Source of the DNA: VRUE01 sp963814915
GTDB taxonomy: Bacteria; Actinomycetota; Thermoleophilia; Solirubrobacterales; 70-9
NCBI GenBank assembly: GCA_963814915.1
Contig: CAWFEI010000007.1
Coordinates: 62,001-126,000, forward strand
Direction of reading: 5' to 3'
Length of the DNA: 64,000 nt
Shown here piece after piece: positions 1 to 7,867 of this stretch (positions within the stretch are counted from its first letter, which is position 1; the number at the start of each line of letters is the position of its first letter). A program made the position numbers and the translations under genes. The notes below the pieces were generated by a model, which ran no database searches, was not told the DNA's origin, and saw only the letters and a program-made list of their open reading frames with translations.

Positions 1-841
1 GGTACTTGTGGCCGGGGTTGAGGCCGAGGCCCTTGTGGATCGCCTTTTCGTATTCCTCCTCGTCGATGTAGCCCTGATCCCTCATCGCTCCCAGCACCTG
101 GTTGCGCCGGTCGAGCGCCGCGCGCGGGTCGAGGAACGGGTTGTATTCGGAGGGCGCCTGCGGCAGGCCGGCGATCATCGCCGCCTCGGTCAGCTTGAGC
201 TTGCGGGCGGGCTTGCCGTAATAGGTCTGTGCCGCCGCCTCGGCCCCCGCCGCGGTCTCGCCTTCGACGGTTCCGTAGGGAGCTGTGTTGAGGTAGGCGG
301 TGAGGATCCACTCCTTGGTGTGCGCTTCCTCCTCCTCGTAGGCGAGGTGCGCTTCGACGAGCTTGCGCTTGATCGTCTCTTCCGGATCGCGGATGTAGAG
401 GTTGCGGACCAGCTGCTGGGTGATCGTCGAGGCGCCCTGGACGGGCTTGCCGCCCGCCAGCAGGTCCTTCCATGCCGCGCGGGCGATGCCGGCCGGGTCG
501 ATCGCGCCGTGCTCGAAGAAATTGCGGTCCTCGATCGCGACCGTGGCGTATTTGAGGTTCTGCGGCAGCGCTTTCGAGGAGACGGGCTGGCGGATGCTGC
601 TGGCGCGGATGAAGCCGATCAGACTGCCGTCGGCGGCGTAAATCGCCGAGGAACGGCCCTTCTGCACGGGTTGCAGGCTGGAGAGCGGCGGCGCCGAGTT
701 GTAGACGTCGACCGCCCAGCTCGCCCCGACGCTCACGGCCACCGCTCCGGCGACGAAGATCGCGCCGAGGGCGACCGTCAGCTTCGCCTTCCAGCCGCCA
801 TGGCGCGACCTGCGCCGCTGCCGTCGCTCGCGATTCGACAT
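1..841 (-). CDS. Class A penicillin-binding protein (transglycosylase N-terminal part), partial
   Basis: Bifunctional peptidoglycan synthase acting outside the membrane. Only the first ~280 residues are here; the C-terminus and the transpeptidase domain lie beyond the left edge. Visible order: a basic cytoplasmic head (~1-20), one transmembrane anchor (~21-42), then the GT51 glycosyltransferase domain. It contains EDRNFFEHGAID (catalytic Glu region), GASTITQQLVRNLY, a KRKLVEAHLA segment and the YYGKPARKLKLTEAAMIAGL region typical of PBP1a/PonA. The ATG at 841 is preceded by TAGACT 7 nt upstream, fitting a leaderless start. The next gene leftwards cannot be seen. Family assignment is secure; the exact paralogue is not. 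Confidence 0.93.
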   Translation of the reverse strand, partial: MSNRERRQRRRSRHGGWKAKLTVALGAIFVAGAVAVSVGASWAVDVYNSAPPLSSLQPVQKGRSSAIYAADGSLIGFIRASSIRQPVSSKALPQNLKYATVAIEDRNFFEHGAIDPAGIARAAWKDLLAGGKPVQGASTITQQLVRNLYIRDPEETIKRKLVEAHLAYEEEEAHTKEWILTAYLNTAPYGTVEGETAAGAEAAAQTYYGKPARKLKLTEAAMIAGLPQAPSEYNPFLDPRAALDRRNQVLGAMRDQGYIDEEEYEKAIHKGLGLNPGHKY

Positions 842-924
842 CCGGAAAAGTCTATTCAGGCCGGTGTGTCGGCCCAAGCCGCTTTGCAGAGCGCAATTTC
901 ACGTGCGCCTGAGGACGGGCGCCC

Positions 925-1821
925 TCAGGCGGCCGCCCTGATCCGCGCCCGCCACTCGTCGGCGTCGAAGCGGGCCGGCTCCGTCTCCCGCAGGAAGCGT
1001 TCCAGCGCGGCGATGAACCGACCCGGCGCCTCCAGCTGCGGCAGGTGGCCGACGTCCTCGAAGACCTCGAAACGACTGCCCGGAATCGCCGCCGCGGCGT
1101 CTTCTCCGTGGTGGGCCGGGATGATCGAGTCGCGCGCGCCCCAGACGATCAGCACCGGCACCGCCTCGGCCAGGTAGAGCCGGTCGCCCGCGCCGACGCG
1201 CTGCCCGCCGGTGCCGACGACCGAGCGCAGCGTGTCGAGGAAGGCGGCGCGCCGGCCGGGGTCCTCCAGGGAGGCGTAGCCGCGGGCGAGCTCGGCGACG
1301 TCGGCGTTGGGGCGCAGCCCGGCCGTGGCGAGGCCGCGGGCAAGCGCCGCTCCCACGCGCCGCCCGGCCCCGGCGGTGACCGAGATGAAGAGATCGGCAC
1401 CCGGCAGCGCCGCGGCGCGCAGCACCGGGCTCACCTCCGGGCCGAGGCCTCCGCTGGAGATCAGCACCAGCCGTTCGATCGTCTCCGGGTGCTGGTAGGC
1501 GAGCTGCATGGCAACCCCGCCGCCGAGCGAGTGGCCGGCGACGGTCGCACGCTCGTGCCCGAGCGCCAACAGCAGGTCGCGCAGACCGCCGGCGAGGGCG
1601 CCGAGCGAGTAGTCGCCGCCGCCCGCCTGCGAGCCGCCGTGGCCGGGGAAGTCCGGGGCGATGACCGTGTGGTGGCGGGCCAGCGGCTCGATAACCTCGC
1701 GCCAGTTCTCGCAACTGCCGGCCATGCCGTGGATCAGCAGCAGCACGGGCCCTTCGCCAGCCTCGACATAGGAGACAGCGCGCCCGTGGACCGTGGCGGT
1801 CCTGGTCTGCATCTCGGTCAT
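925..1821 (-). CDS. Alpha/beta hydrolase
   Basis: Alpha/beta-hydrolase fold enzyme of 298 aa, probably cytosolic. LLIHGMAGSCENW gives the oxyanion-hole HG strand, AGHSLGGG carries the nucleophile Ser, and VIVWGARDSIIP and DVGHLPQLEAP supply the Asp and His of the triad. The substrate cannot be read from sequence; MhpC-like and haloperoxidase-like esterases share this layout. An ATG three codons downstream (1812) has TATACA about 10 nt before it and may be the true start. It is divergent from the VOC gene at 1854 with only ~30 bp between them, so the two likely share a promoter region. Confidence 0.9.
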   Translation of the reverse strand: MTEMQTRTATVHGRAVSYVEAGEGPVLLLIHGMAGSCENWREVIEPLARHHTVIAPDFPGHGGSQAGGGDYSLGALAGGLRDLLLALGHERATVAGHSLGGGVAMQLAYQHPETIERLVLISSGGLGPEVSPVLRAAALPGADLFISVTAGAGRRVGAALARGLATAGLRPNADVAELARGYASLEDPGRRAAFLDTLRSVVGTGGQRVGAGDRLYLAEAVPVLIVWGARDSIIPAHHGEDAAAAIPGSRFEVFEDVGHLPQLEAPGRFIAALERFLRETEPARFDADEWRARIRAAA

Positions 1822-1853
1822 CTGTATACACAGTAGCCTTCGACGAAGACCGG

Positions 1854-2231
1854 ATGCCCAGCTTCCTGCACACCTGCTACCGGATCGGCGAGATCGAGCG
1901 CTCGGTCGAGTTCTACGAGAAGCTCGGTTTCGAGGAGGTTGCGCGGATGCCGATCGGCGACGAGGCGATCAACGTCTTCATGGGCATGCCGGGCGAGGAT
2001 CCACGCCTCGAGCTGACCTACAACCACGGCGTCGACTCCTACGAGCACGGCAGCGGCTACAACCACATCGCGCTCGCCGTCGACGACCTCGACGGCACCC
2101 TCGAGGGGCTGGCCGCCGAGGGCATCGAGCCCGAGAAGCCCCCCTATCGCCCCGGGGGCCGCACCGAGGGCCACCGCATCGCCTTCGTCCGCGACCCGGA
2201 CGGCTACCGCATCGAGCTGATCGGCGAGTAG
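1854..2231 (+). CDS. VOC / glyoxalase I-like protein
   Basis: A 125-aa vicinal-oxygen-chelate protein matching single-domain lactoylglutathione lyase length. It has the two beta-alpha-beta-beta-beta modules. The first begins SFLHTCYRIGEIERSVEFYE and the second YNHIALAVDDLDGTLEGL. Potential metal ligands are the His of FLHTC, a Glu in RLELTYNH, His of YNHIAL and the final Glu of DPDGYRIELIGE. The FVRDPDGYRIEL ending is typical of GloA-like enzymes detoxifying methylglyoxal conjugates. Actinobacteria usually lack glutathione, so the thiol substrate is uncertain. Divergent from the hydrolase at 925-1821. Confidence 0.88.
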   Translation: MPSFLHTCYRIGEIERSVEFYEKLGFEEVARMPIGDEAINVFMGMPGEDPRLELTYNHGVDSYEHGSGYNHIALAVDDLDGTLEGLAAEGIEPEKPPYRPGGRTEGHRIAFVRDPDGYRIELIGE

Positions 2232-2368
2232 CGCGGCTCAGTCGCCGTAGAGCCTCAGCGCTCCGAGCACCACGGCTATCCACGCCGCGTCCGCCGCGGC
2301 CCGCGTTAGGGTCGGGCGCAGCGAGCCTGGCATTGGAGAAGCGGGCTCTGGAGAGGAGAGGGAGGAAC

Positions 2369-2722
2369 GTGAAGCTGGTGATCGGCATCGTGCGGCCCGA
2401 GAAGGCCAATGATGTGCTGGAGGCGCTCTACCGGGCGGAGGTGCGCGGGGTCTCGATGAGCCGCGTGCAAGGCCACGGCGGCGAACTCGACAGGGTCGAG
2501 ACCTACCGCGGCACGACCGTGAAGATGGGCCTCTCGGACAAGATGCGCTTCGAGATAGCGGTATCCGACGACTTCGCGCAGCCGGCCGTCGACGCCCTCT
2601 GCGAAGGAGCGCGGACCGGTGAAGTCGGCGACGGGAAGATCTTCGTCGTCCCGCTGGAGCAGGCGGTGCGGATCCGCACCGGGGAGTCCGACCGGGCGGC
2701 CGTGACGCCACTGGGCGAGTGA
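2369..2722 (+). CDS. glnB: PII nitrogen-regulatory protein
   Basis: A 117-aa PII trimer protein that senses 2-oxoglutarate and ATP/ADP and gates ammonium uptake. It starts at GTG 2369 behind GAGAGGGAGGAAC. The N-terminal KLVIGIVRPEK strand, the VQGHGG turn, the T-loop YRGTTVKMGL and the C-terminal RTGEVGDGKIFV (B-loop) and RIRTGE (C-loop) are all present. The T-loop residue aligned with Tyr-51, the uridylylation or adenylylation site, is Val, so covalent modification there is impossible. Its stop overlaps the GTG start of amt by 4 nt, implying translational coupling. This is the usual GlnK-Amt partnership. Confidence 0.94.
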   Translation: MKLVIGIVRPEKANDVLEALYRAEVRGVSMSRVQGHGGELDRVETYRGTTVKMGLSDKMRFEIAVSDDFAQPAVDALCEGARTGEVGDGKIFVVPLEQAVRIRTGESDRAAVTPLGE

Positions 2723-4026
2723 CGGGCGTGCTGCCGTTCGCGGCGAGCGCCGCGGGGATCGACACCGGCGACACCGCCTGGATGCTGATCGCCACCGCCC
2801 TGGTGCTGATGATGACCCCGGCGCTCGGGCTCTTCTACGCCGGGCTGGTGCGCTCGAAGAACACCCTCAACACCTTCATGATGTGCATCGGCGCGATCGC
2901 CGTCGCCGGGGTCGTCTGGGCATTGGTCGGCTACTCGCTGGCCTTCGACGGCGACGGGCCCCTGATCGGCGGCCTCGGCTATCTCGGCCTGCACGACGTC
3001 ACCTTCCTGCCGCGCGAAGGCACGACGATCCCCCACCTGCTCTTCATGGCCTTCCAGGCGACCTTCTGCATCATCACCGCCGCACTGGTCTCCGGCGCCG
3101 TGGTCGAGCGGATGCGCTTCGGCCCGTTCCTGATCTTCATCGCGCTCTGGTCGGTGCTGGTCTACTCCGTACTCGCCCACTGGTCCTTCGGCGGAGGCTG
3201 GCTCGCGGCCGGCGGCACGCTCGACTTCGCCGGCGGCATCCCGGTCGAGATGGGCTCGGGGTTCTCCGCCCTGGCCGCGGCCGTCGCCGTCGGCGCGCGT
3301 AAGGACTACGGTCGCCAGGCGCTCCTCCCCCATAACGCGATGTACGTGCTGCTCGGCGCCGGCCTGCTCTGGTTCGGCTGGTTCGGCTTCAACGGCGGCA
3401 GCGGATTCTCGACCGGCAACCCGAGCGTGCTCGCCTTCGTCAACACCCTGCTCACGCCGGCCTGCACCCTCGTCGTCTGGTTCATCCTGGACCTCCTCCG
3501 CGGCGAGCGTGTGACGGCGATCGGCGGCGCCACGGCGATCATCGTCGGCTGCGTGCTGATCACTCCTGCCGGCGCCTTCATCAGCCCCGGCTGGGCGATG
3601 GTGCTCGGCGCCGTCGGCGCCCTACCCTGCTACTTCATGATCCTTTGGCGGCCGCGCACCCGCGTCGACGAGACGCTCGATGTCCTCGCCGCGCACGGGG
3701 TCGCCGGGTTCACCGGCATCCTCTTCATCGGCCTCTTCGCCTCGCTTGCCTGGAACGGAGTCGCCGACGGCCTCTTCTTCGGCAACGCCGCCCAGCTCGG
3801 CCACCAGGCGCTGGCCGCGCTCGTCACCCCCGCCTACGCCTTCGGCATGACCTACGTCCTGCTGCGCGCCCTGAGCCTGTTCACCGCGCTGCGCCCCAGC
3901 GAGCACGAGGAGGCGGTCGGGATGGACATCGTCCAGCACGGCGAGGAGGCCTACGCCTCGGGCGAGGGCGCGATCCTCGTCCTCCACGACAGCGACAAGG
4001 ACCCGCTCGTCGCCGAGACCGGCTGA
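2719..4026 (+). CDS. amt: Ammonium transporter Amt
   Basis: Integral membrane ammonium channel of 435 aa, with about 11 hydrophobic segments as in AmtB. ALGLFYAGLVRSKNTLN is the family signature after TM1. VYSVLAHWSFGGGW holds the periplasmic/pore region with the first pore His environment, and FAGGIPVEMGSGFSAL is the second signature. The C-terminal tail after TM11 (SEHEEAVGMDIVQHGEEAY) resembles the cytoplasmic regulatory helix that docks PII. The GTG start overlaps the PII stop. The pair is not preceded by another gene on the same strand within 130 bp. Confidence 0.96.
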   Translation: MTGVLPFAASAAGIDTGDTAWMLIATALVLMMTPALGLFYAGLVRSKNTLNTFMMCIGAIAVAGVVWALVGYSLAFDGDGPLIGGLGYLGLHDVTFLPREGTTIPHLLFMAFQATFCIITAALVSGAVVERMRFGPFLIFIALWSVLVYSVLAHWSFGGGWLAAGGTLDFAGGIPVEMGSGFSALAAAVAVGARKDYGRQALLPHNAMYVLLGAGLLWFGWFGFNGGSGFSTGNPSVLAFVNTLLTPACTLVVWFILDLLRGERVTAIGGATAIIVGCVLITPAGAFISPGWAMVLGAVGALPCYFMILWRPRTRVDETLDVLAAHGVAGFTGILFIGLFASLAWNGVADGLFFGNAAQLGHQALAALVTPAYAFGMTYVLLRALSLFTALRPSEHEEAVGMDIVQHGEEAYASGEGAILVLHDSDKDPLVAETG

Positions 4027-4052
4027 CCCCGAGATGCGCCGGCTTACAGGGG

Positions 4053-5684
4053 TCAGACCACCTCGAACTGGCTCATCAGGCCGTGGTCCTCATGGTCGAG
4101 CATGTGGCAGTGGATGACGAACTTGCCGGCGTAGTCGGCGAAGTGCCCGGCGAGGAGGATGCGTTCGCCCGGGTAGAGGAAGAAGGTCTCCTTGAGGCAG
4201 TCTTCCCAGGGCGGCGGCGGCTTGCCGTCACGGGCCAGCAGGTACCAGTCGGTGTGGTGCAGGTGCATCAGGTGGGCGACGCCGGTCCGGTTGACGAGCT
4301 CCCAGGTAACCGTCTTGCCGAGCGGCACCTTGACGTCGGCGTACGCGGGGTTGTAGGTGCGGCCGTTGATCAGCCAGGTCGGCTTGAACAGGCCGCCGAT
4401 CGAGATCGTCCAGGTGTGATCCGGCGTGCGTGAGGCGTGCCTGGTCCAGGCCGGCAGCGGGCGCAGCTTGCGCGGCACGCGGGTCCGGTCGGGGAGGCGC
4501 CGCGAGCCGACCCGAAACTGCATCAGCGCGCCCACGTAGGACCTGGAGCCGGCGCCGTTGTGGCCGTCGTGGCGGGCGCCGCTGCGCAGCTCCACCGTCT
4601 CGCCGCGCGCGGCGGCGAAGTCGACGATCACCTCGGCCCGCTCGGCCGGGCCGAGCAGAATGTGGCTGCGGCGCACGGGTCGCGGCATCAACCCGCTGTC
4701 GGTGCCGATCTGGATCATCGGGGCGCCGTTGGAGAGGTGGATGTCATAGGCGCGGAAGCCCGAGACGTTGAGCAGCCGCAGGCGGTAGCGCTGCGCCGTG
4801 ACCCGATGGTGAGGCATGTAGGCGCCGTTGACGAGGACGCGGTGCCCGACGACGCCGTCCCCGGGCGGGCGCAGGCCGGTGAACGGGTCGGTCAGCTGGT
4901 TGTGGCGGTCGAAGCTGCGGTCTGCGATCAGCAGCGGCAGGTCGCGCTCGCCCCTGGGCAGCGGCAGCGAGGAGTCGAACTCGTCGTCGATCAGGAACAT
5001 CCCGGCGAGGCCGTTCCAGACGTTGCGGCCGGTGTGGTCGAGGCGGTGGTCGTGGTACCACTGCAGCGCCGCCCGCTCGGGCCGGCCGCCCTCCATCAGG
5101 TCCCAGACGTAGCGCCGCCGGCCGCCCGGCTCGATCAGCACATCGTTGCCCGACTCGCGCGGCGAGAGCCCGCTGGGGATGTGGCAGTAGAAGGATTTCG
5201 GCTGCGAACGGGTGAGCCCGCCGGGGCGGCCGTCGAACTGAGTTCGGTTGTGGCCGCCGTGCAGGTGGACGGTCAGCTCCCCCACCCTGGCCGGCAGCCG
5301 ATGGTGAAAGGTGACCTCGGTCCGGCGCCCCGCCGGGCGCCTGATCGTCGGCCCCGGGAAGGTGCCGCCGTAGGTCCACATCCGGGTCGGCTCGCCGGGC
5401 AGGATCGGGACCTCGGCCTCGCGGATCGGGATCTCGAGCTTCGCCCCGCGCAGCTCCTCGGGGATCGGCAGCGGCCGGTGAAACGGAGGCGGTGCGGGCA
5501 GGCTGCGCCCGCGGGCGGCGGCGGGCGCCGCGCCGCTCGGACGCAGGCCGGCGGGCAGCAGCGCCGCGAGTGCGCCGCCGCCCAGGGCGCCGAGGAAAGC
5601 TCGGCGCCCCAGGCGCGGCGGGGACTGCGCGTGGCCAGGCGTGGCTAGCCGCCCGGCAGAACGTTGATCGTGCCGTGCATCCAC
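4053..5684 (-). CDS. Tat-exported multicopper oxidase
   Basis: A 543-aa three-cupredoxin oxidase coupling substrate oxidation to O2 reduction outside the membrane. A twin-arginine signal (LGRRAFLGALGGGALAALL) lies at ~27-45. All four copper motifs are visible: HLHGGH (~140), WYHDHRLDH (~209), HLMHLHHTDW (~472) and HCHMLDHEDHGLM (~524; type 1 Cys with trinuclear His). This is a full-length bilirubin oxidase/CotA-like arrangement. The GTG start at 5684 lies 40 nt inside the upstream cupredoxin gene, so the two are probably translated together and may form an electron-transfer pair. The substrate is unknown; copper tolerance or phenol/metal oxidation are possible. Confidence 0.93.
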   Translation of the reverse strand: MDARHDQRSAGRLATPGHAQSPPRLGRRAFLGALGGGALAALLPAGLRPSGAAPAAARGRSLPAPPPFHRPLPIPEELRGAKLEIPIREAEVPILPGEPTRMWTYGGTFPGPTIRRPAGRRTEVTFHHRLPARVGELTVHLHGGHNRTQFDGRPGGLTRSQPKSFYCHIPSGLSPRESGNDVLIEPGGRRRYVWDLMEGGRPERAALQWYHDHRLDHTGRNVWNGLAGMFLIDDEFDSSLPLPRGERDLPLLIADRSFDRHNQLTDPFTGLRPPGDGVVGHRVLVNGAYMPHHRVTAQRYRLRLLNVSGFRAYDIHLSNGAPMIQIGTDSGLMPRPVRRSHILLGPAERAEVIVDFAAARGETVELRSGARHDGHNGAGSRSYVGALMQFRVGSRRLPDRTRVPRKLRPLPAWTRHASRTPDHTWTISIGGLFKPTWLINGRTYNPAYADVKVPLGKTVTWELVNRTGVAHLMHLHHTDWYLLARDGKPPPPWEDCLKETFFLYPGERILLAGHFADYAGKFVIHCHMLDHEDHGLMSQFEVV

Positions 5685-6235
5685 GGGTGGATCGCGCAGA
5701 CGAAGTAGATCCGCGTCGGTCCTTCCGAGGTGTCGACGTCGACCGTCTCCTTGATCGAGGTGCCCGGCTTCTCGCCGGTGAACCAGGAGTCGCCCTTCCT
5801 ATTCAGGTTGCCCATCGTGCTCCAGCCTTCCGGGCCGGCGTCGACCGGGTTGACCTTGACCGGGCCGTTGCCCTTGACGCCGTGCCAGTTGGCGATCGCC
5901 TTGCAGATGTGATGTGGCGTGAAGCAGAGCTGGCGCGCCTTGGGGGTTTTCGGAACCGACCCTTTGGTGACCAGCGAGAACGTGTGCGGACCGACCTTGT
6001 GGGGGTTGGTCGTGTTGACCACGGCGAGTTCTTCCCCGTCCGCGATCGTCTTCGGCGCTTCGAAATGAAGGCCGCCTTTGCCTTCTTTCATGAAGACCGT
6101 CGGAACGGTGCCCGCGGAAGCGGCAGGTACAAGCGCGCAGAGCGCCACGAGTGCAGCGGCGGCGACCAGGGCGATTGCCTTGACCGGGCCGGAACGACCA
6201 CGAGGATTCCTCAATTCGATTCCTTTCAGCACCAC
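5645..6235 (-). CDS. Secreted cupredoxin-like blue copper protein
   Basis: About 190 aa with a Sec signal (VKAIALVAAAALVALC...PAASA) followed by a cupredoxin domain. Likely type 1 copper ligands are His in NPHKVGPHTF and the Cys, His and Met of CAIHPWMHGTINV near the C-terminus. Start choice: GTG 6235 is the longest, but TTG 6214 has AAAGGA 5-6 nt before it and gives a better signal peptide. A TTGACC-N17-TACCTT promoter lies just upstream. The gene overlaps the multicopper oxidase start, suggesting it donates electrons to that enzyme or is co-exported with it. An insertion-rich middle (CFTPHHICKAIANWHG) is unusual. Confidence 0.82.
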   Translation of the reverse strand: MVLKGIELRNPRGRSGPVKAIALVAAAALVALCALVPAASAGTVPTVFMKEGKGGLHFEAPKTIADGEELAVVNTTNPHKVGPHTFSLVTKGSVPKTPKARQLCFTPHHICKAIANWHGVKGNGPVKVNPVDAGPEGWSTMGNLNRKGDSWFTGEKPGTSIKETVDVDTSEGPTRIYFVCAIHPWMHGTINVLPGG

Positions 6236-6270
6236 CCCATGCGGGGCGCACCAATGATTTGGATCGCGGA

Positions 6271-6299
6271 AAGGTAGACCCTGGCCGGGTGGCGGTCAA
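6271..6299 (-). promoter_or_regulatory. Sigma-70-type promoter for the cupredoxin-oxidase pair
   Basis: On the minus strand TTGACC (6299-6294) is separated by 17 nt from TACCTT (6276-6271). It lies 36 nt upstream of the first possible cupredoxin start, in the only gap before the ABC permease. The spacing is ideal; the -10 is a moderate match. Confidence 0.55.
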
Positions 6300-7063
6300 G
6301 CGCGCAGGCGGTACCCCTTGGCGAAAAGGCGCAGGTTGAACGCAAACAGCGCCGCGGTCGCCCCGGTCAGGGCGAGCAGCGAGAGCGCGACGCTGACTTC
6401 GCTGAAGCCGACAAATCCGTAGCGGACCAGGTTGATCATGTAGAAGATCGGGTTGAAGTGGGTCAGGGTCTGGAACGGCTGCGGCAGCAGCGTCGCCGAG
6501 TAGAAGACCCCGCCGAGGAAGATCAGCGGCTGCAGGATGAAGGTCTGCGCGAAGGCGACGTCGTCGAACTGTTCGGCGCGGACGCCGATCAGCACACCCA
6601 GCTGCGAGAAGAAGAAGCCGACGAGGAAGAGCGACGGGATCAGGACGAGGATGTGGTCGACCGGCAGGTCGACGAGCAGCGAGGCGGCGGCGAAGGTCAG
6701 CAGGGCGACCATCAGCCCGCGCATGAAGCCGCCCAGCGAGAAGGCCAGCAGGAGCTCCAAAGGCGAGGCGGGCGAGGAGAGCTGGTCCTGGATCGCCCCC
6801 TGGAATTTCTGCTGCAGGATCGAGGACGAGTTGTTGGCGAAGGCGTTGATCGAGAACGACATCATGATCAGGCCGGGGATCACGAAGACGACGTAGTCGA
6901 TCCCGTGCAGTTCGCCGACCCGCGAGCCGAGCGCCGCGCCGAAGACCGAGATGTAGAGGAACGTTTCCAGCAGCGGCGCGCCGATCGTCTGTTTCTTGAT
7001 CTTCATGAAGCGGTTGACCTCGCGTCGCCAGAGCGTCGCGAAGCGGATCTGGGCGGTGCTCAT
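6296..7063 (-). CDS. ABC-2 type transporter permease
   Basis: A 255-aa membrane subunit of a drug/lipid-type ABC-2 exporter. It begins MSTAQIRFATLWRREVNRF, the usual amphipathic lead-in, and contains about six hydrophobic segments. The conserved central GLIMMSFSINAFANNSSSI region and the TLTHFNPIFYMINLVRYGF motif before the last segments match the DrrB/NodJ family. The ATG overlaps the stop of the ATPase gene by 4 nt, so the two subunits are translationally coupled. Cargo is unknown; context with an FAD desaturase and DUF3556 protein hints at a lipid or isoprenoid. Confidence 0.92.
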   Translation of the reverse strand: MSTAQIRFATLWRREVNRFMKIKKQTIGAPLLETFLYISVFGAALGSRVGELHGIDYVVFVIPGLIMMSFSINAFANNSSSILQQKFQGAIQDQLSSPASPLELLLAFSLGGFMRGLMVALLTFAAASLLVDLPVDHILVLIPSLFLVGFFFSQLGVLIGVRAEQFDDVAFAQTFILQPLIFLGGVFYSATLLPQPFQTLTHFNPIFYMINLVRYGFVGFSEVSVALSLLALTGATAALFAFNLRLFAKGYRLRA

Positions 7064-7824
7064 ACCGGGCTGACCTCGATCTGCGAGCGCGAGAGCTCCT
7101 TGCGGCCGACCAGGGTCAGGTAGGCGTCCTCGAGGTTGGCGACGTCGTAGCGGGCCGAGAGCTCGGCGCTGGTGCCCTCGGCGACGATCTTGCCCTCGTT
7201 GATGAAGGCGATCCGGTCGCAGAGCTGCTCGGCCTCCTCGAGGTAGTGGGTGGTGAGCAGGATCGTCGTCCCCTCCTGGTTGATCCGCTGCACGTAGTGC
7301 CACAGCTCCAGGCGCAGCTCGATGTCGACGCCGGCCGTCGGCTCGTCGAGGATCAGCAGGCGCGGCCGGTGCATCAGCGCGCGGGCGAGGATCAGGCGCC
7401 GTTTCATCCCCCCCGAGAGCGTGCGGGTGCGTTCGTCGCGCTTCTCCGACAGCGAGAAGGTCTCGAGCAGCTCCTTGGTCCGCTCGCGGCGCTCGCGCCT
7501 TGGCATGCCGAAGTACCCCGCGTGGTAGTCGAGCGTCTCCTCGACCGTGAGGAACCAGTCGATGTTCGGCTCCTGCGGCGCCAGGCCGACCGCCTGACGG
7601 GCGGCGCCGTAATCGGCGATCGCGTCGTGGCCGAATACATGGATCGAGCCGCCGGTCGGCTGCGCCAGGCCGGTCGTGCAGTGGATCATCGTCGACTTGC
7701 CCGCCCCGTTGGGACCGAGCAGGCCGAACAGCTCGCCGGGAGCGATCTGCAGCGAGACGCCGCGCAGCGCCTCCACCCCGGTCGGGTAGCGCTTCATCAG
7801 CCCGTCGACGTCAAGTGCCTTCAC
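7060..7824 (-). CDS. ABC transporter ATP-binding protein (DrrA-like)
   Basis: A 254-aa ATPase. Walker A GPNGAGKST, Q-loop VGLAPQEPNID, signature LSGGMKRRL, Walker B RLLILDEP and switch His in LLTTHYLEEAEQ are all intact. The C-terminal ~40 residues fit the DrrA/NatA type that pairs with ABC-2 permeases. I place the start at GTG 7824 (VKALDVDGLMKRYP), because the upstream in-frame extension is Arg-rich and not family-like. It lies 43 bp downstream of the FAD-dependent desaturase and overlaps the permease by 4 nt. Confidence 0.93.
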   Translation of the reverse strand: MKALDVDGLMKRYPTGVEALRGVSLQIAPGELFGLLGPNGAGKSTMIHCTTGLAQPTGGSIHVFGHDAIADYGAARQAVGLAPQEPNIDWFLTVEETLDYHAGYFGMPRRERRERTKELLETFSLSEKRDERTRTLSGGMKRRLILARALMHRPRLLILDEPTAGVDIELRLELWHYVQRINQEGTTILLTTHYLEEAEQLCDRIAFINEGKIVAEGTSAELSARYDVANLEDAYLTLVGRKELSRSQIEVSPV

Positions 7825-7867
7825 CGGCCGAAATCTACGTGACCGCCGACCCCGGCCCACACGTGCG

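Noticed and set aside
1793..2722. 309-residue frame covering the VOC gene and PII
   Set aside because: Only its last 117 residues are protein-like (PII); the first part is the VOC gene in the wrong frame.
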